From Pelecanus crispus (taxonomy: Eukaryota > Chordata > Aves > Pelecaniformes > Pelecanidae): 64,000 nucleotides of DNA. Both the position numbers and the translations under genes were made by a program. Under the pieces are notes generated by a model. That model made no database searches, was not told where the DNA came from, and saw nothing but the letters and a program-made list of their open reading frames with translations. This document shows positions 14,401-28,000 of the stretch, one piece after another (the first letter of the stretch is position 1; each line of letters begins with the position of its first letter). The stretch is from contig NC_134651.1 in the NCBI RefSeq assembly GCF_030463565.1, positions 15,636,734 through 15,700,733 of the forward strand. Direction: 5' to 3'.

Positions 14401-17400
14401 CAAGCCACCATACTCTCTCGCCCATTTTAAAGACAGCAATTGCCACCTGGAAGCCTTTCCCAAGTCCCCAGACAGATTTTCTGCAGGCACTTTCTCATTA
14501 TCAAAGTGGACCTTGGCTGTACAGGAGCACTTCATCCCCATCTTCTTCTCTGGAGGGCTGTCAGGTAGGTACTTGTGCAAGCGTTTATGCACTGCTTTCT
14601 ATAGGAAGGGGAGCCATATAGCCACACTCCAGACACCCACTGGATGTCTCCGGTGGGACGCAGGGATTGCCACATCCCTCCCTGCAGTAGGTCATAGAGC
14701 CGTGGGGCCTTGTCAGGGTGCATTCCCTCTCCCACCGGCTCCCTCATTAGTCATGCTTCCTGGAGCAATGGTTGCATCTCATTAGAGCTGGAAAGGGAAG
14801 GTGCTTTGCTGCGCCTCGAATGCTTCAACACCCCTGAGCAGGCAGAAACCAGGAAGGAGACACAAGGACGCGCGGTGCTGGCAGCCTGATGACTGATTGT
14901 CATAGTAACCCTGGTTAAAGTCCCACCAGGAAAACAACTTCTCCTACGGCACTTGACCCCACAAGGTGACCGGTACCACCGGCACCCCTGGGAGCGCAAT
15001 CGCTCTGGCAGGGAGGCCCTGGAGTTCCACGGTAAAAGACGATGTAGAGCTTTACCCTGAGCTGCAGTTCAAGCTCCCTGGGCAAGGTGCCTGTGGGGTG
15101 GTGGTGGCACCTTCCTCCCTGAAGCTATAAAAGTTCAGAAGACTTTATAAGCCACTTGTAGCAGCTTTCACACAGAAGACTGGACACATTTTTTATTCTG
15201 TCACAAAAAGTAATTCAGAAAGGGGGATAACACCTATTCTGGCATCAGTTATATCAACAGAATGAGTCAAACAGCACTGCATTGCATTGCAACGTATACT
15301 TTTTGGTTTTCTGCTGTCCAGCATGGGCAGGGTGGTGGCAAAGATGGCTGGGATGGTAAGGGAGCCTGGTGCAGGCAGAGTGATTTGTTCAGGACACTTA
15401 GCGAGCCAGCGGCAGTGCCAGGACCAGAAGTGCTGGATCTCAGTCCTAGGCAGAAGTCTTTCCATTTTACCATTAAAACAGACCAGCTCTTACCTGGTTA
15501 CTCCAACAAATGTCCTCTCAACAATCAAAGCAGAAATTCTTTCCTTCATTTTACCTGTTTCTGCTTTTATTGATGCCTTGGCAAACACAGTGAAGGAAGA
15601 ATCTGCTAGACTTTCAGGTGACCAGAGATGCTCTGGCTGTGTGCTGGAGCTGTCAAAGACTGCAAAACTTCACTGCTCTTCACATCATCATCTGCCAGGT
15701 CCAGTGTGAGAAAGAGCTTTCACACAAGGGGCCCAAACACCTGATACAACGTGCTCAGGGGGTGGACAACCTTGTGGCATGCTGGCTAAGGACAGGCAGG
15801 CACAGGGGAAGGCAAGAGTGAGGAACTGCCTACCGGCAGACCAAATGTCACCATGTGCTCTTCAAAGCAAACCCATAAAACTCATGGTATTGGTATCAAT
15901 TTCATGATGCAAGGGCTATGAAACTGCAGAACTAGGAATGGCATAGCAGTACCATCGAGTCTTAGAAACCCTCACTCTTAAAAATACAGATATTTTTCTA
16001 AAAAGCCAGAAAACTTCAGACTCTTTCTCCATGTCGATTCCTTGGGGCTCGAAGCTGCCTGGTGGCAGGGGTTGCTTCATTAAGGATAACCTGGTAATGA
16101 TGTGCTTTATCAGAAGAGACCAGAAAAATGCCTCCCTGACCATACATATGGGACCAAACCACAAACAGCTTCTCTGTTAAGGACAAAAGAAAGCGATACT
16201 GCAAATCCCCAGGCAATGGGGCAAACAGAGAGCCACTCTGTTACTGGTCTGTTGGCAAAAAGTGCTGTGAGGCAAACCACCCTCGGGGAACCAAATTAAT
16301 CCACCCTGAGGGAAGTGAATTACTGCACGTTCACTGTAGCATGTGCATGATAACCGCACCTGAACGCTGGCTCAGCCAAGCGCTGCGCTCGGAGCTGCCT
16401 CCTGCAGCAGCGAGGCGATGCTGCCGGCCAGCCCCGCTGCTCGCATGCCTGGAGCAGGGGATGCGCTCACGGCACAGCTCGCCAGGTCAGCGCGCTCTGC
16501 TCCCTATCCTGCCGAGTGCTCTGAAGAGCCACTTCAGCACCGAGACACCGCAAGAGAAGGCACTGCATGCTACAGGAGACCTGCACGCACAGCAGCTTTG
16601 TGCCTCCTGATAAGCTTCCGTCAGGGCAAAAATATTATTTCACATCACTGTTTTGAGGTGAAGACACAGGTCTGCTCCCTCCCTGAATGAGTGCCAGGGG
16701 AGAGGATGATAGGGCTGTATCAGTAGCATCCCTGTGGCCCTTCCAGCACTGCTGAGAATGAATTAACTGTATCTGGCTCCAGACCAGGCCCCGGAGGTGG
16801 AGCTGGCTCCATTACAGATTCTCAAGCTATTTGTAGCATCTCTCCAATCCCCAGGGCTCAGGCTGCTGGCTGAGAAACCTGCTGGTATTGGTTTTGGTTT
16901 GTTTCTAAGACATTTCTCAGCATTGTGGTTGCCCAAGAAACTGAAAACTCATGTTTCAAAACCCCAGCCAGAAGGACAGGTGCTGCCGTTGCTATTTACA
17001 CAGCACCACCGTGTTCGGCGGGGCGGGAGGGGCTCCAAGCTAGAAAGATAAACCCGTCCTGGGTTTCCTGGGTCTTAAAGTTTCTAAAAGCTAAGCAAGG
17101 CTCCTGTTTCAGGGTGCGCTGGGTGGCACTGTTGCAGAGCTGGGTGCTGAGGAGCAGAGCTCCCTGCAGGAGCAGCAAGCCTGCGAAGGCGTCCTGCTCC
17201 CATGCACTGCCCCGGCTGCCAGCAGCGCGGCTGGGCCAGCATCTCTCTGTGCAAGGCAGGACCTCAGCAGCCTTTCTGACCTGGTGTGGCTGTTGTAGAG
17301 ATCTTTAGCACAGCTTCCCAATCTTCATTTGAGATGTTTAACACTTTATTTTTTCCAATGATAATGCTGATTGACGTTTTTCTTTGATTTCTTCTTAAAG

Positions 17401-19782
17401 AAGACAAGAAGCCCCAGGGGAGGCAGCTCACCCGAGAGGCACCGAGTACCCACGCAGAGACCTTTGGGAGCAGGGAAAGCAGAGGTAAAGCCCTGGCCTA
17501 GGGCAGAGAAGAGCTGCCCTGAGTAATCTCCCATGCTGTTTTCCAGGCCGTTGCTGCGTGTGAGAGCACTGCCATCACTGGCACCCTTCGCGCAATAACA
17601 TTTCTGGAAGTGGGCAGTTCCTCAGCTGCAGATTCAAAGCCAGACATGCAAGAAGTGCTTCTCAAATCCTAAACTTTCCCGTATCAACTCCATCCCAGGT
17701 GTGAAAGTAACAGGTTACATAGCAGACAGTGCCAACACGGTGTGAGTCAGTCATATGCATCATCTGGCCAGCAAAAGGAATATCCATTAGCTGGGCCTGC
17801 TAGGCAGAGGAGAGCAGCTGCTTTGCTAACACTCTGGCATCCCTTGCGCTTTTTTCATTTTTGCCAGTGTTCAGCAACCAGACAGCACCTACAGGGCCAC
17901 CACGTGGGAGGAAAGTGGCACACGGAAATATCCTGATGGTCGACATTATCTAAGAGAAATCACATCCCTGCCTACAAAAATTCCTCCAAATGCTGGGTCT
18001 TGCCGGTCAGCCCAGCAGACTGTCGAGCATAGTTCCCAGTAATGCTACACAGCTCGCATTTGGTGCAGCACGCCTCCTGGCCAGCTCTGCAACTGTTTGA
18101 GATCTTCAGCCACATCAGAACAGCAAACCTAGGACACCAGCCACTTGTGACAGTGGTAAAGACTTTTGAAGCCCAGAGGAAGAAGCATACCTTCCCATCC
18201 TCCGTGTAGCTCATTGTACAGCTAAATGCATACAGGACTATCAATGAGGGATCTCCATAGCAACTTGCTGCTTCTCGCCTCTGCTTCAAATGAACCACTT
18301 CCTCTGCAGCTCTTGCCACTCAGGAGAGACTTCGGGTTTCTCTTAGCTTTTAGAGATGATCTTTATTCACTTCACCCGCAATAAACTTTTTGTCTTCTAA
18401 ACTCTCCCTTTACTGCTAGTGGAGGTTTCATGTTGGGGCTAAACCAGGAACCACAGGTGCCATGAAGTCTGGGACACACACTGGGACTTGTCACTGGTTT
18501 GGGACTTTGTTTTTGGTCAAGCAATCTGGAGTATCCAGACTCACAGTGCTTGCTTGGGAGACCACAGGAGGCCCCTTGCTGTGTTAAGCTGAACCAGAGC
18601 AAACATGACATGCAGAAGACCACCTCTTGTTTCCCAGCGTCATCGTAGAGAACCAGGCTGATCTGAAAGGGAAACAGAAACACTTTACAAAGGCTGAAGG
18701 GTGTCATCGCTGTCTTCCAAAGCATTGTGAGAAACATGCAGAAAAAGGTAGGACACTGCCAAGGCCTCAGCAGCTGGCCCTTGAAAAAAAAGCCCCAGGA
18801 ACCTTTGGCAGCCTTACTCCTCGTAGGATATGACAGCAGCAATAAGCATGGACTTCCAGGGGATTTCACTGAACTTCTTTCTGTCTTCTCCGTCCTCCAG
18901 CTCTGAAGGTCACCGTCAAATGGAATTGAGATTTCTTGCCTCTGTTACTCACCAGCAAGACAACGATCTGCTCTCAATGCCTGCATTAATGCAACACTAC
19001 GGTGTGAAACAAGGGTCTGGCTGCCTCAGGGAACAGATTTCAGAATGAAGTTTTCACTGGACACTGAACAGCTGCTGTAAGCTCAAGATGGGAAGGTACC
19101 TGCTCGGTCATCTTGGCTTTGCTCCGCTGGCTCAGAGTTCACGTGATGACCTGCATCGTACGGAAACACTTGGTACTTGCTCTTCCCGCACCAGCACTCC
19201 GCTCCTCTTGCCTCTAGACAACTACCCAGAGCTCCCCACCCAGGCAGACACCAGATCAGGCACTGACAGCTCACCTGAGCACTTCTCAGGGGGCAGAGGA
19301 AGGGACTGGGGCTCACATGCTGCGAAATCCTAACCCTGACATGGCCACGAGGTCCTTGCATGGCCTCAGACACTTCTTGGCTTGCAAGTCTCCGTTCTGC
19401 CTGTAAGAAGAGCTAATCCTTATTGCCAGGCAGCTGTAGCATTTGGATTAGTTACACGCAGAGTGCTGAGGCAATGAATAATGCGCAGTACCACTCTCTC
19501 AACACTGTCAGTTGAGGGAAACCACATAAAATACAAACACTGACGGTGTGTGTTTGCAGAGAGGCCTCTCTAGCTGCCTTCTGCTGATGAAATGGGTCGT
19601 ACTGCCCATTCTGCTCCAGGCAGTTCTCACTGAGCCTCCACAGTCCCACTACCTGCTGAACCACCACCACCTCCTTAATTACTGAGCCCAATTAAATCCC
19701 GACCTCAGATGCAAAGGGGGTGGGAGAAACAATGTAGAAATGAGCACTGGAGACACAGACATGTGCTTTACAAATCTCAGAG

Positions 19783-19788
19783 TTTATT
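19783..19788 (-). terminator. Candidate polyadenylation signal, BDH1 paralogue
   Basis: AATAAA on the minus strand about 1.8 kb past the stop. A nearer AATAAA lies at 20477-20482 (about 1.1 kb past the stop). Either could end the transcript, and alternative 3' ends are possible. Confidence 0.4.
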
Positions 19789-20476
19789 TTTCTCTCTGTG
19801 CAAATCAGCGCTACTTAACATTACTCACATTTCACAGTGCAGGGGGCAGAAGTGATTACAACACTGCTTAAGCTGCAGTTCAGTGGGATCATTCTCAGTC
19901 CTGGATCCCAGGCAATCTCCATGTGCTGATGATCTGGAATAGAAAAGAACTGCACAGCCAGCATTTCCAGCAGTTGTTACTTGTAATACAAGCTACCTCC
20001 ACAGCATCTCCAAGGGAAGCCTACTTTCGTCTCAGGTATCACAGCATTCACGGCTGCATGCAGATTCCAAGCATTTACAGCCAGCAGCATATAAAAGGTT
20101 TATGGCACAGTTTCCAAGTCAGAGCTAGCAAAGACAGATGAGGAAAGAGCAAACAGTAAGCTCTTTCCGTAGTCACTTAATCTCCCATAGAACAAAACGG
20201 AATGCAGTTTAGCAGAAGGGAAAGCTGGTCCCTAGGGTGAGAGGGCAGGGTCCCAGCCTGGCCAGCAGTGCCCACAGCCCGCTGGCTGCTCCACTAGTGG
20301 TCACCACTGGGACAGAGGGAACGGGGCGTGAAGCCAGGCAGCCCCAGCACTTGGAAAAATGATTGAAAACCCTGTACATGGCAAACAGGAGAGACCCTTG
20401 GGGATACTGTGCAAAAGTAGCTCATACCAGTTATCAGGAAGTTCTCTGAGGGGACAATCATGTGTGACATGGAAAT

Positions 20477-20482
20477 TTTATT
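20477..20482 (-). terminator. Alternative polyadenylation signal, BDH1 paralogue
   Basis: This is the first canonical AATAAA on the minus strand after the stop codon at 21589. It would give a 3' UTR of about 1.1 kb. Confidence 0.35.
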
Positions 20483-21588
20483 GTGCAATATTAAAAAAAG
20501 GAAACGTGTTGCTTAAAGCACCCTTCCAGAGCTCACAGTCAGGCCACACTAGCTGCACAAGTGCCCCTGTCGCTGATCAAGTGCAGAGGAGATGAAATCA
20601 AAAAACTGATTTGGGAAAGCAAGAGCAGCTCCCTCACCAGCAAGAGGGAGCCTAGCATGGGGCAGCGACATGGGCGAAGCAGGGGGGATGGCTGGGCAGT
20701 CTCTGTACTGCTGCCTGAGTAGTTCAGGCACCGGTACCTAAGGTAGCAGTCAGAGGAGCCAAATTTGCTTGCTACATCAGATTCAAGCCCGTCCTGCAAA
20801 GCTCATCAGTAATGGGTAGAGAGAGGCTGCAAGTCCCAGCATCCACAGGGCCTGACTGAGGGATGGCTCAGACCTCCCTCATCATTAGAAGGGCTTTTCC
20901 CTGCCCAGGCTGTCTGCAGTCGCTGGCTCAGGCAGCTCCTGGCCACAGTGCTGGGAGGGAAGAAGCCCTCTTTGCAGGGATCTGACCCCCCCGAGCTAGG
21001 TAATGAGGCTGTTTAGAGGCAGTGTTGCTGTTTTCCTGGAAAGAACAGACAGTCACAGCACAGCAGAGCTTCCTAGCGGTGTCATGAAAACAACGGAAGG
21101 CTGTGACTGACCCATTTTCAATAAAATGGAAAACTCTGCTTTTGTTCCCCATTTTAGTTTCTCCCTTCGAGACATCTCATAGCAACAGCTTTCTTCTGCT
21201 ATTAGCAGCCTGTCCTTGTAAGGAAAAGCAAGAGACTATTAATGAGCCAAATTTATCACTGGGGGAACTCTGCTGACCTAATTACACTAGCTACATATTT
21301 GACCCATTATGTTAACCTTCCTCTGCCTCCCCCACAGTTAAAAGGAAAACACCTTTCAACTTTAATCAGGACAGCAGGGAATACAAAGAGCAAGAATTAG
21401 GAAAAAAACCCCAAAAGTCATGCTGTTCTCAGCATCCCACAACACAAGACTTGAAGCCATAACCCAAAGTGAAAGCACATGTGACTACAGGGGAGATGCA
21501 TCAGCAATGGGTGCAGACAGCCCTGACTAGGTCTGCTCTGCCCTGTGCGTACGTACGAGCGCTGGAAGGGTGCCTGAAGGACAGCCAC

Positions 21589-22070
21589 CTACAGGGTGGC
21601 TCCAGGGACGTAAAGCCAGTCGGCAATGGCAGTGGGCAGGTGAGTCATGACTTGCAGCCTCACCCACCAGTAGGTCTCCATGGGACTGTAACGGTTACTC
21701 GGGTGCGTGGAAGTGAGCGCATCGGTGATGTCGTTCAAGACCAGAGACATGTCCTTCAGGCCACTGTTAACAAAGGACTTCATCAGGGCCACGTGGTGAG
21801 TGAAATACTCCCTCCCATAGTCCTCCCGCACAGTGTCGCTGGCTCCGCTCCACAGGGCCTCAGCCTGCTTGTCAATGCCGTCTGCCGTCAGGATGCCTGT
21901 CGCTGCCACAAAGTTACTGGGCTCAATGAGGATGACTCTGACACCCCAGCGGTACATCTCCTGCCGGAGGCAGTCAGAGAAGGCTGCCACACCAAACTTG
22001 GAAATGCAATAGCAGGAGCGAGATGGACTCACCATCCGTCCCAACATGCTTGTGATATTCACCACACGGC
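21589..22070 (-). CDS. BDH1 paralogue last coding exon
   Basis: 482 nt from (G)[12 protein letters not shown] to the stop at 21591-21589, with a CTCTAG acceptor. It contains the catalytic Ser, Tyr and Lys, the altered EPSNF motif and the C-terminal [13 protein letters not shown] region. In BDH1 that region belongs to the lipid-dependent C-terminal part. Confidence 0.95.
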
Positions 22071-25000
22071 CTAGAGAGAAAAGAGCAGGGAGAGCTAATG
22101 GGTTGCAGAAGCAGCAGTCAGAACATCCCAGTAAAAAGGTGCTTTGTTGGATGATGCTGATTTGTAAAATCTGAGTCTTGAAGAGGTGTTCAAGTCTGCT
22201 GTCAAAGAGCCTCTCTCTCCTGACTCAAGCAAGGCTAGCCCCTGCCCTGACCTCCTCCAGGGATGGTACACATGCCTGCCTCCCTATTAAAAAGGATTTA
22301 CAAAGCATACAAGACATTTCCCTCCTAATTTCTAAATATGGCTGTACCCAGATCTTTTGAGGCTACTAGCTGTGCGCTCTCACATCAGTGTGCCTCGCTC
22401 CTGTGTCTTGCTAGAGAAGGGTTCAAGCTCTCAGCTAGCAGGGTTATGAACTGGAAAGCGCACAACACAGCATGATGCCGCACAAGCATTCTGGTTCTTT
22501 CTGTAAGCATGACAGCTCATCTGCAGCCACTCTGCCTAATGCAGCTACATGCTTCTAGACCTGAGCTGGATTGCAGAGAACCAGTAGAGCTTTCTCTGAA
22601 CCTGCAGCATGAGCACCACAGCCGGCCAGCCAGGAGTGCCTAGAGTGCTACGTGCCTGGGACAAACGGAGAGGAGACTTGACATGCTGCTGCCTATGGGG
22701 CAGCGAAGAGCAATTGTCCCATCTGCTACAAGCAGCCCATGCCAGCCAAATTGCAGAGCTCTGGCAGCTTGTGTTAGATCATGCACTGCCTAGGGGCAGT
22801 GACAGCAGTGGTCACTCCTCTGTGGGTGGCTCTGTCCTTTCCCAAGACATGTGCAATTATGCTTTCAGATGCACTTACAAACAGGCCCTTGAAATCTCAC
22901 CAGCCATTTTTACAGAGAGGGTTTTCACAGCCGTGGAGCATGACACCCTTCTGCAGCTTGAAATTTTAGCTGAGAAACAAGTGGGTGGCTCTGCTCTCTC
23001 ATTCCAGACCTAAATGCAGCTTGGAGGGACTGTGAGAACCACCTGCTGACCTGATGGGTAAGCTACTTTTTGTAGTGAGATGGGGCTTGTTTAGTGGGTA
23101 CTTACTTTCTGTAAATGGTATCTGAGCAATATTCTCAGTATAACCCCTTTCTGTCCTCACAGAACACGCAGCTGTGCCAGCATTCTCCCACATGTGCTAA
23201 ATAAAGAAGCTTTTCAGTGTTCTGCCCATACGTATCTTTTTTCTTTTAATAAAACAAAGATTTTTTGATAATACTGTTGTCTTGTAAAATGTCTCTAAAT
23301 TGTCTCTAATGTCTAAATTGTCTCTAAAATGGCTGCTATTGATCTTCATTTATTCCACCACTACCACTCTGCAATCATCTGCAAATTGAATAACATGAAG
23401 GGGGAAGATTCAGTTACCCAAACATAAGCACTTGGTGGACTTTGGAGGCCAGAAGTACCTTGTCTGGCCTCCAGTCACTTTTTCTAAAGGTGGCCTGGGT
23501 CCTGTGTCCTATCTGCCAGCACTGCATGAAGGTTTCTGATATCCTGGAATGTTTAAGATAGCACCTGCTGTGTAGGTTCCTGGACTGCCCCCAGAGGGGC
23601 CCATACCACCAAACACTTACGCAGCACTTTGAACCCTGCTGTCTAGTTTGCCTGCATGCCTCGGACACCCTCCTTGGACTGCACAGGCATTCCTTGAAGC
23701 AGAGTCTGAGTCATGATTTTTAGCTACATCTCTTTGCTGTACTGTAAAAGCACTCTCTGAGTCTTGCCACGCTGCCCAGCATGTACCTTTAGCTCTGCGA
23801 ATGAGGGGCAGAAAAGCCTTTGTCACCCTCACGGTGCCCCACAGGTTGATCTCTGCCACCTTCTTGTAGTTGTCTAAACTTGCAAATTCCACCTCTCCGA
23901 AGGTCGAGACGCCAGCATTGTTCACCAGGCCCCACAGACCTGCCGACAAACACGTGGTTAAAGAACGGAATGAGGAAGAGTGTCGCAGAGAAGCAGCTTT
24001 CCTTGCTGTTCAAAGTAACCCAACCCCTTGACAAAGTACTGGGCACTTTTGTAGAAAAAAAGTTGTAGAGAAAAACCCAGCAAGGAGATGAAATGCACTC
24101 CTGGTATATCAGAAGTGAAGCCAGTGGGGCTTGTTTGGAGCCCCAGGGAGAGTGATGGGGTCACACAAGCATTGCCTCCCTGAATGTCTCCTCTAAGGTC
24201 AAATGCTGTCCTGGGGCTTTGTACAGCTGGATCTGGCTGACCCTCTTTTGTGCCTCCTCTTGGTCCCAGGTTTGTCTTCACTCAGTGACTTTATCATGGC
24301 TTTTGTAATTTGGAGGCAGCTGGACTTTCCCTCAATTTAAAAAAAAAAAGGAAGGAAAACAAGTATATTTGAGTTCTAAATCCCCTTCACAACTCTGACT
24401 CACTGTTTTGGAGAGTGCATGGTATCGATCTGCAGGTTGATGGCCCGGTTAGCAGCTGCTGTATTTTAGTTCAAGTGTTCAGTTTCCCTCAATCCTACCT
24501 ATAGCAGAAGATGGCAAACTTACAACCAACCCTTAAAACTACTAGAATTTAAAAAGGGATGTCTTTTGTGCATGCAGTCTTGTCAAAATTAAATTGACTG
24601 CGCTTACCAAGAGCTTCTGCACTGAGCCCCTTATATGTCCAGGACTTAGCAGGTCACTGAGCACTTGACCCTTCGAAGCGATTACTGCAGGAGTCGCAGT
24701 GGCAAACATTTGTAGGACTGAGTCCATACTTTGTGAATTTGTTGAAGCACAGGACTATGCAGCCATAAACTGCAGGAGGAGCAAACAGAAGAGCCGGAAC
24801 AAGATAACAGAGTTGCTTCTTATTAGATGTCCTGCCATACACCATGGTTATCTTTCAGTGTGTTAAGTACCCAGCTGGAGTTGGGGCCCCTTTTTACTCC
24901 CTGACTTTCCTCTTACCACCAAGAACACACACAGGGCTAAAAAGGAGTCTTCATGTCCAAGGAGCAGTGACATTGCTATCAAAAGCACCCACATCATGCC

Positions 25001-28000
25001 ACCCTGTTGACAAAACTTATCAAGCTCTCTCTCAAAATTTTTGGGCTGTTTGCCCTGCCTCTGCTCCATAGCTTCCCTGCCCTGATGTATGAAAGTCTTT
25101 TAATAACTTAAAGCCTATATTTGTTCATGGTCAGATAGTGACCATGTATTGCACCAAACACGGCCCTCTAAGCAAATTGTAATATTCCATCATTGCCCAA
25201 TAAATACCAATGGAATTTATCCTCCTGGTGCATTTAAAAACACCAACATGCCCTTGCTAGACTGGCTCTCTACTCTCACACCAGCCCTAGTAACCCTGCC
25301 CTGTTCCCAGCTAAGTTCGTTTTCCCTGAAGGCTGTTGACCAGCTGTGTATAGCAGACCAGAGAAGGTCACATCCTACCTAGTGACAACAGTGCATTAAC
25401 CATTCCCTCATGGTCTGTCCCAGAATGGATTTGCCTATTATAGCTGCCACCATTCCTGCATCTCCCAGCTCTCATATGGCGATCCCAGCACCCCTTTTGC
25501 CCTGCATACCTGTCTCAGACAGACAGTGGTGAATATTGTTCCAGTTCACTGGCCTGCAGCTCTATCCTCCTCCAGAACACACCTTTCCCAATCCCCACCA
25601 GGCCACAACAGCCCCAGGGACTGTTTGGGATAACAGCTAAGTCGTGGGCTGCAGCAAAAGCCAAGAAAACATCTTGCTCACCTATCCTTACTTCCATTTT
25701 TATTAATTCAAGTTTCTAAATACTGCAGTCAGGTAGTTCTACTCCTGCTCTGCCCAAGATCCCCTGCCTGTTGCCACTGCACTTACTGAAGCTGCCAGCT
25801 TTAATGGGTCAAGATAACCCTGAAATTCACACTGGCCGCCAGCACAGCATCTCAGCCTGAATGGGGTTCCCTGTGCTGCTGCAAAGCAGGCTCTAATCAC
25901 TAGCAGGAGGACCATGGAAATAGGGCATCTGATGGTGTAATTTCATGACTAACAAGAAACTATGCAGAGCAAATTTAGCAGGGATTTACCACAGACCACA
26001 GAAGACTCAACCTGTCAGTCCCAAACTGACCTCTGCAGAGTATTCCTGATTCTAAATTTCTCTACAACGATTTCCCATTTCTTGGGTTACGAGGTTAGAT
26101 CCAGGGACGTTCATGAAAACATTATTTACAATAGCTCATTCTTGGAATTTCATTGCTCACCGATCAGGTCACGTTACGTACGGAACAAAGTGCTGATAGG
26201 TACCCGGTCACAGTGCTGTTTGCTGGACAGCGGTGTGTTTACTGAGCAGAGCCTTATCACTATTATTTCTTTAGTGTCAACAATACAGTGGGAACTGCGT
26301 AAGATTGAAAACAAACAGGGCACTCCTATCGAAATGAGTTTAGCCTTACGTACACAGCACAGGGAGAAGAGGTATAAATGTACAGCACAAGAACTGTTCT
26401 GCACTAGCTCCTCTGGGGCCACGCTCAGTGTGCAACAAGCACCTCTGTGCAAGGCACCTCAGTCTCAATAGTATCTATGTTCCAGCACTTATTTATTGAG
26501 CACTATTTATTGGCAAGCCCCAAACACCAGTCACACTGATGGGCCTAAAAAGAAGCCTTTGCTGCTTTGCACGCTGTGCTGGAGCAAACAACTAAAGGAT
26601 AAGGCTCTCAAGAGCAGGAGGAACTGGTCCAACTTGCTGATCAAGGATGCAAGACTTCTCTGTCCCTGCTACACACATGGTTTTGCAAACACTGCTGCAT
26701 TTATAGAAGCGACAGAGCTGCTCCATTACAAGCTTTCACTCAGTGGATAAATGGCTCTGTGCCACCACTGCTGTTGCTGGGCTCTTCAGGAAAAGCTTGA
26801 GAAGCTGTGAAATGTGTGACAAGCGCTGGGTGATTGTGTAGGAAGAAAAATCATGCAGAGAGAACATGTGTGGGATCAGAGTTTGTACGTAACTTGGTTA
26901 CATTTCGTATGCTTTTTTTAGGAGGAAGGGTGTGCTCACGTAATTTGCATGAAGATTAGAGCTATTATTTACTAGCTTCATATTTGCTGTGAACAAAGAC
27001 AGGCTCATAGCAGTCTCATCCAAGCTTCCAGAAGAGCAACCACCCTCCAGCCACGTGACCCTTAAGTCCTGGAGCCACAGACATGAAAATTCAGTCCACC
27101 CTCAGCCTGGGTCTACAGCTGCTGTCCAGCTTGCTACTTGCACAGAGGCTGCAGAGAAACGTATGCAGGGCAAGAAGCCTCACAACCTCACCACATGGGA
27201 AGAGGTTAGGTGGTATCACACCAGGCTCCGACTGCAAGCTCACATCCCACTGCCAAACCACTTCCAAGAAGGAAAGAAGCATGCACAAGGGACTCCTGTC
27301 TTCTTTCACATGCTCTTAGGCCCATGAGTTGGACTTGTGTGTAAGGTGGCATGTGGATTAACGGGGTCTATGCCAAGCCCATCCTGGATCCTGCCTCACA
27401 TCACCTCTGGGATGTTGGTTGCATGGCAAACCGAAAGCGTGGATTGACCTGGCTGAAGAATAATCCAGGTTTGGGGGCAGGTCAGTTTTGTGCTCCAGCT
27501 TGGCATTCAATTACAGAAACAGGTTGTACCAGCACAGCAGAGGAGAGAGCAGTAAACAGCCAGGGCCCGTCACCTCTTCACTAGCAGTATCACTACGGAA
27601 AGGTCTGTGTGAGCCAGGCTGCTGCAGGAGCACCAGGAGGGGATCAGGCTCTGGCCATCCTATGCCCTTCACAGACGCTCAAGGAGAAAGACACAAGCTC
27701 TTGTGGGCTTGCTGCCACTCATTGCTTTTTACGGGATATAGAGTTAAAGCCTAATCCTTCAACCAGTCTTGGTCTCTTTCCATGTGACCAGCACATCAAA
27801 AGCAAGACGATTCTCACTGACCCAGGTACAGTGCTGCCCGACAGCCAGCCACACACTGTCATAGGCCTCCAGGTTTGTTAACCCTCTTTTGGTGGTGCAG
27901 AGACGGAACGACGTGGCCAGTGCATGGTCTGCTCTGTAGGAAGGATTCTGTGAGCACAGAAAAGAGCCACCTGTGTTGGAAATACAAAGATCCCCACATA

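Larger units (their letters stand above)
7360..19780. other. 12.4-kb intergenic region between APOD and the BDH1 paralogue
   Basis: No gene was recognised. It contains the inverted repeat at 11313-11460, a GC- and CpG-rich patch at about 10100-10430, and many short ORFs with no known domain. Two minus-strand pieces near 18650 and 18190 have fair splice signals but cannot be tied to a protein family. No CR1 or LTR copy was found, so the region is unusually free of recognisable repeats compared with its flanks. Confidence 0.5.

Noticed and set aside
13743-14411. 222-aa minus-strand ORF
   Set aside because: No domain or family resemblance and no supporting splice or promoter signals. The composition looks random.
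15193-15709. Overlapping ORFs on both strands, checked as a possible third BDH1-like exon
   Set aside because: No TGxxxGxG, NNAG or YxxxK motif in any frame. Only two BDH1-type genes are present.
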